A stretch of DNA of 17,708 nt from Verrucomicrobiota bacterium (GTDB taxonomy: Bacteria; Chlamydiota; Chlamydiia; Chlamydiales; JAEYWL01). The position numbers and the translations under genes were made by a program. Numbering within the stretch: position 1 is the first letter of the stretch; every line of letters begins with the position of its first letter. Location: the NCBI GenBank assembly GCA_023428915.1, contig JAEYWL010000124.1, forward strand, positions 1 to 17,708, in the 5' to 3' direction. Shown here piece after piece: positions 14,598-17,708 of this stretch. Under the pieces are notes generated by a model. It was not told the DNA's origin and did not search any database. It saw only the letters and a program-made list of their open reading frames with translations.

Positions 14598-16442
14598 TTA
14601 ATAAATGGCAATCAAATCAATATTCGCTGGAATTTGATTGGAAATATCGCGGGCTGTGGTGCCGCGGATAGCATTAATGAATGTGTACTTGCCGCGCACC
14701 TGGTCAATGATAATTCGCTTCACTTTCTTTTGTTTGGCAACTTCTGAAATACTGAAAGCCGTATGCGAAGTCACGGTGTAGAGGAATCCCAGTTGACGTT
14801 CATGGCAGATATCTAAGACATAGTCAAACACATCGCACGCGCCCTGGTCTTCTAACCATTGTCTATTCTTATCGGCTTCAGTGAGAACCCGTTGTTCCCG
14901 TACAAATAAAATATAAAGCGGGATCGAATATTTTTTAGTCATTTCAAGGGCATAATCCAGCGATTTACTTAAGCCGGTTACGACCACCATGGCTGCATCT
15001 TTGCCTTCTTCTTCAGCAGGCATTTGCGGTAAAGAAGACTTAACCGGTGCTTCTACAGCTTTTTTTTCTTTTTGCTCTTTTAACATGGTGCGGAGCAGTA
15101 ATCCTATCCCCATAATAGCCACCACAAATCCACGGGCCTGCGGCTTATCGATAAAGAGAGTGGTCTCCACCAATAGCATGATAAAAAAAGTGCCGAGCAT
15201 TAGATAACGTTCCCAAAGCTTCATGCTCAAATTGTAATTGGTGGAAGTCGCTCCAAGGTTCACTGCAATAGCTCCTACAAATCCTATAGCATACAGGTTT
15301 GCCAAACCAAGAACATCACTCACGGCCAGAATCAAAAGGCTTGGCACTACCATCATTAACACTGTAGGGTAGATAGGCACACCGAAACGATTGAGTTTTT
15401 GAAAATAGCCCGGCAGCTCTTCATCCTTTGACATGATGTATAAAAGAGAAATAAGGGCAATCATCGCTGTATTGACGGCCGAAAGAAGCAATAAACCTAT
15501 TACAACGCTAATTACAAGTCCAAAAAACTGGCCAACTGCCTGTCCGAAATATTCGCCTGCAAACACTTCCCCCATATAACGCATCATCGCATCGCGTACA
15601 TTGGGATAGCCAGGAGCGCTCACTTCATGGTTGCTGATCTCTAACCCAGGCAAGGCATTCATAACCAGGCCAAATAGCGAGGTGAACACGCACACTTCAG
15701 CCACAACAAATAAAATAGCCCAAGTGGACGTTTTCTTGATCCGGGGATTGGCATAGCTCGACCCGGGATCCAACTTCATGGAGTTGGTGGTGTTGGCAAT
15801 CGATTCAATGCCTGAAAGAGCTACAATAACCCCTACAAAAATTTTCCAGTCCAAGCCAATATCGCCTGAGACCCATGACAGATTTTTAATGGCTGCCGGG
15901 AGGAATGGAAGAGAGATCAAGCCTAAAAGAAAAACTATTAAAAGCGTCGGCAAAGCCAGTGCGATTGCCATGCTTCCGGTGTGTTTAGGCCCTAAAAAAT
16001 TTAACAGTCCAATAAATAGAATTGCAGCTACCGCCCAAATCTCCGGGTAGGCCACTCCCAGGTAATTAAATGCCGATAAAGAACTTAAGGCTGCCGTTAC
16101 GAGATAATCCGCAATTAGAAAAAAAGCCCCTACAAGCGAAAGGGCTTTTGATCGTGCTCTTGCTGTGGAATAGACTCCGCCGCCGTTAGGAAAAAGCCTG
16201 CAAATCGTGGTATAGTTTATGCCTACAAGCAGCGTCAATAAACCGACTGCAAAAATATACCAAAAAGAACTATAAGCTGCCAAAGCAAAAGCCAGGCCCA
16301 AAACGTAAGCTTTGCTTGTACCCAAATCCCCATAAAGAATTGCAGCTGCACGCCACATGTTGACATTTCTAGGACGAGCAGTTTGTACAGTAGTAGCCAT
16401 ATCTTCGATATTCCCTGGTTCCAGAACCTGAGCATAGCACAA
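14598..16442 (-). CDS. APC-superfamily amino acid permease with universal-stress-like C-terminal domain
   Basis: Up to 614 residues. Residues about 30-455 hold around twelve membrane segments and the APC-type first helix with ILYGDLGTSKAYVLG, followed by FPNGGGVYSTARARS (residues 84-98), a typical substrate/Na+ site region. After a charged linker (about 455-480) comes a soluble domain of about 130 residues with alternating strands and helices (AAMVVVTGLSKS, ALEMTKKYSIPLYILFV, VKRIIIDQVRGK). It resembles a universal stress protein fold, though a clean ATP-binding glycine motif is not evident. The tail may sense a nucleotide or regulate transport. Substrate is unknown; amino acids are most likely. 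The first ATG (16442) has no ribosome binding site. An in-frame ATG at 16400 (residue 15) has a weak AGGG/GAAG before it and may be the real start. Confidence 0.85.
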   Translation of the reverse strand: MCYAQVLEPGNIEDMATTVQTARPRNVNMWRAAAILYGDLGTSKAYVLGLAFALAAYSSFWYIFAVGLLTLLVGINYTTICRLFPNGGGVYSTARARSKALSLVGAFFLIADYLVTAALSSLSAFNYLGVAYPEIWAVAAILFIGLLNFLGPKHTGSMAIALALPTLLIVFLLGLISLPFLPAAIKNLSWVSGDIGLDWKIFVGVIVALSGIESIANTTNSMKLDPGSSYANPRIKKTSTWAILFVVAEVCVFTSLFGLVMNALPGLEISNHEVSAPGYPNVRDAMMRYMGEVFAGEYFGQAVGQFFGLVISVVIGLLLLSAVNTAMIALISLLYIMSKDEELPGYFQKLNRFGVPIYPTVLMMVVPSLLILAVSDVLGLANLYAIGFVGAIAVNLGATSTNYNLSMKLWERYLMLGTFFIMLLVETTLFIDKPQARGFVVAIMGIGLLLRTMLKEQKEKKAVEAPVKSSLPQMPAEEEGKDAAMVVVTGLSKSLDYALEMTKKYSIPLYILFVREQRVLTEADKNRQWLEDQGACDVFDYVLDICHERQLGFLYTVTSHTAFSISEVAKQKKVKRIIIDQVRGKYTFINAIRGTTARDISNQIPANIDLIAIY

Positions 16443-16519
16443 CCAACCAGATAGAATCCAGAAAGTAAAAAAATAATTTACAGAGGGAACAATAGGGCTT
16501 GAAAAGACTAAGCGACCTT

Positions 16520-16547
16520 GATTGCTCCTTAATAATAAGCAGCAATC
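16520..16547. terminator. Strong hairpin between the DUF3309 gene and the permease gene
   Basis: GATTGCT (16520-16526) pairs with AGCAATC (16541-16547). Inside, CTTA (16528-16531) pairs with TAAG (16536-16539) around a 4-base loop, leaving one mismatch. It follows the leftward DUF3309 gene after 16 bases and precedes the permease start by 78 bases. It is probably the terminator of the small gene or a structured leader of the permease message; no T run follows on the minus strand. Confidence 0.45.
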
Positions 16548-16563
16548 AGGCCATAACTAGAAG

Positions 16564-16719
16564 TTAGACTCTACCCATCAAGATTAAGATGATTAGAATG
16601 ATCAGAATTAAACCAATGCCGCCACTTGGACCATATCCCCAACCAGCACTATAAGGCCAAGCAGGAATCGATCCGATTAATAACAAAATCAATAAGATCA
16701 GCAAAACTGTGCTTAACAT
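16564..16719 (-). CDS. DUF3309-family membrane miniprotein
   Basis: A 51-residue protein with two hydrophobic helices: MLSTVLLILLILLLIGSIPA, then the signature loop WPYSAGWGYGPSGGIG, then LILIILIILILMGR. This matches the DUF3309 pattern (a short inner-membrane protein with a W-P-x-S-x-x-WGYGPSGG centre) found in many bacteria. Function is unknown. The ATG at 16719 is chosen because AAGGA lies seven bases before it. An upstream in-frame ATG at 16752 would add eleven residues (MSKNIQHKGNR) but has no visible ribosome binding site and the added residues are not typical of the family. It stands alone, ending in a hairpin. Confidence 0.85.
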   Translation of the reverse strand: MLSTVLLILLILLLIGSIPAWPYSAGWGYGPSGGIGLILIILIILILMGRV

Positions 16720-16829
16720 ACGATTTCCTTTATGTTGAATATTTTTGCTCACAACCCACCTATATTGAGATATCTAGGATTGACTCGACTATATGTATGC
16801 CCTTATATTGTGTAAAATATTTTTTACTG

Positions 16830-17228
16830 TTATTTTGAAAGCGCTTCCAGCCACTCCGGCGTGGGCTGCACTATTCGGCGCTGCTTGAGGTCAAAAAAGC
16901 CATATATAAATTCTGCTTCGCAGCACAATTCCCCACTTCTAAAGATTTTTTGAGACATTTTACCTATTTTGCCTTCATAAGAAACCAGGGCAGTTTCAAC
17001 AGTAATTTGATCCCTAAGTTTCAACTCCTTTAAGAAACGAAGTGTCAACTCAAGTACAATCGGTCCCAATCCAGTTTCCTGTATTTTAACCATTCCATAG
17101 CCTCGGCTTGTGAGAAATTCCCAGCGAGCTTCATCAAATATAGTTAAATAAACAGAATGGTTCATGTGTCCCAAAGTGTCTAAGTAGACTTCTTTAACAA
17201 AGGTGTGAAAATGATGACTTTCTGGCAT
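16830..17228 (-). CDS. Acyl-CoA thioesterase, hot-dog fold (4HBT/YbgC-like)
   Basis: A 132-residue single-domain protein of the 4-hydroxybenzoyl-CoA thioesterase superfamily, which cleaves acyl-CoA or acyl-carrier thioesters in the cytoplasm. The diagnostic N-terminal motif is clear: YLDTLGHMNHSVYLTIFDEAR (D17 as catalytic aspartate, H21, N23, Y27, and E33-A-R at the start of the long hot-dog helix). This is followed by strands with FLKELKLRDQITVETAL. Substrate length cannot be predicted. ATG 17228 is preferred because GGGAG lies five bases before it; an in-frame GTG at 17243 would add five residues. The gap to the divergent gene at 17267 is only 38 bases, so the promoters of the two genes must overlap. 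Confidence 0.88.
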   Translation of the reverse strand: MPESHHFHTFVKEVYLDTLGHMNHSVYLTIFDEARWEFLTSRGYGMVKIQETGLGPIVLELTLRFLKELKLRDQITVETALVSYEGKIGKMSQKIFRSGELCCEAEFIYGFFDLKQRRIVQPTPEWLEALSK

Positions 17229-17266
17229 ACTGGCTCCCAACACAAATCTTTTTACCGGAGTATATC

Positions 17267-17656
17267 ATGAGCGATGAAAAATTCTACGAAACTTACCATA
17301 ATACATTGCTTAGTTTAGAGCTTCCTATTTTACAAGCACAGCAGCAGAATGCAAATTTTTACGACAGCGATGTTTTAAAAGTTCTGGATGCTGCCTTGGC
17401 TCATTATAAAGCCAAAATTACTAATTATCAGATACCTGAGAATAAGCTCAGGGGGGAATTGGCCGATCTGTACGCATCTATCAATCATGCTCTTGAAGAA
17501 AATTCCCCTCAAATAAGCCTTAAAGAAGCACATGAATGTTTAAAATATCTTAAAAAATCTGTAGAATATTGGACCCGTAAACATGGCAGCAAAGGATATT
17601 TGCAATTTCTAACTACAGCGCTTAAAACCCAAGTTGCGCCCCTAAATCATGCTTGA
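17267..17656 (+). CDS. Hypothetical helical protein with repeat-encoded C-terminus
   Basis: I do not recognise this 129-residue protein. It is soluble, charged and predicted helical throughout, with no signal peptide or membrane segment. GGAG eight bases before the ATG supports the start. From codon 119 on, the frame runs into the dispersed repeat (17620-17678). The repeat supplies the last eleven residues (LKTQVAPLNHA) and the TGA stop. The same repeat in the region behind tsf is non-coding. The native C-terminus has therefore probably been replaced by insertion, and the original protein may have been longer; the stretch KYLKKSVEYWTRKHGSKGY before the junction looks like intact helical protein. 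It may still be functional. It is divergent from the thioesterase gene. Confidence 0.65.
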   Translation: MSDEKFYETYHNTLLSLELPILQAQQQNANFYDSDVLKVLDAALAHYKAKITNYQIPENKLRGELADLYASINHALEENSPQISLKEAHECLKYLKKSVEYWTRKHGSKGYLQFLTTALKTQVAPLNHA

Positions 17657-17678
17657 ACATTGCCGAACTTGACAAGTG
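17620..17678 (+). repeat. 59-bp dispersed direct repeat, copy 2
   Basis: Matches 920-978 in 58 of 59 positions. Homology stops after GACAAGTG: copy 1 continues CAGGCC and copy 2 AAAGGATAAG. The remaining 30 bases to the end of the window are not found elsewhere in it. A larger element starting here could continue beyond the window. The first part of the repeat forms the end of the preceding reading frame. Confidence 0.9.
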
Positions 17679-17708
17679 AAAGGATAAGTCCCGAAGAGCC
17701 AAGTCGTG

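Overview
The window looks like a chromosome segment of an amoeba-associated ('environmental') chlamydia (order Parachlamydiales). The main evidence is elongation factor Ts. Its middle and C-terminal half, from ALAKDIAMH through the KLKAFYDSACLL stretch, reads like the chlamydial form of the protein, and it follows the end of rpsB as in Chlamydia. A chlamydial-type glgX and many small species-specific proteins fit this, but genus cannot be decided by eye.

Layout. Positions 1-915 hold the rpsB tail and tsf (+). Positions 916-1369 hold no ordinary gene; they contain an inverted-repeat-bounded segment of about 340 bp with a nested palindromic element and a 24-codon reading frame. Positions 1370-2693 (-) carry a small two-helix membrane protein and an exported HAD phosphatase. 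Positions 2768-9644 are a glycogen-to-trehalose locus: glgX (+) faces treY-treZ (-), with a palindromic element between the convergent ends. Positions 9837-12511 (+) carry an AI-2E-type permease, a nitroreductase-family protein and an archaeal-type (type II) methionine aminopeptidase. Another copy of the palindromic element follows, then an AT-rich 599-residue protein of unknown function. From 14598 to 17228 (-) there are an APC-type transporter with a soluble universal-stress-like tail, a DUF3309 miniprotein and a hot-dog thioesterase. The window ends with a small unknown protein (+) whose last codons are written by the same repeat that lies behind tsf.

How the genes work together. GlgX cuts branches from glycogen to release linear maltodextrin. 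TreY turns the reducing end into a trehalosyl unit, and TreZ releases trehalose. Together they form a complete TreX/TreY/TreZ-type route. The other genes look like ordinary single-function loci with no shared pathway.

The least explained signal is two short repeat families. One is a palindromic element of 107-129 bp present three times (about 1122-1228, 4823-4951 and 12520-12632), each time just beyond gene ends. The other is a repeat beginning CTTAAAACCCAAGTTG, present at 920-978 and 17620-17678 in direct orientation and at 1234-1259 inverted. I see no tRNA, rRNA, CRISPR array or transposase gene.
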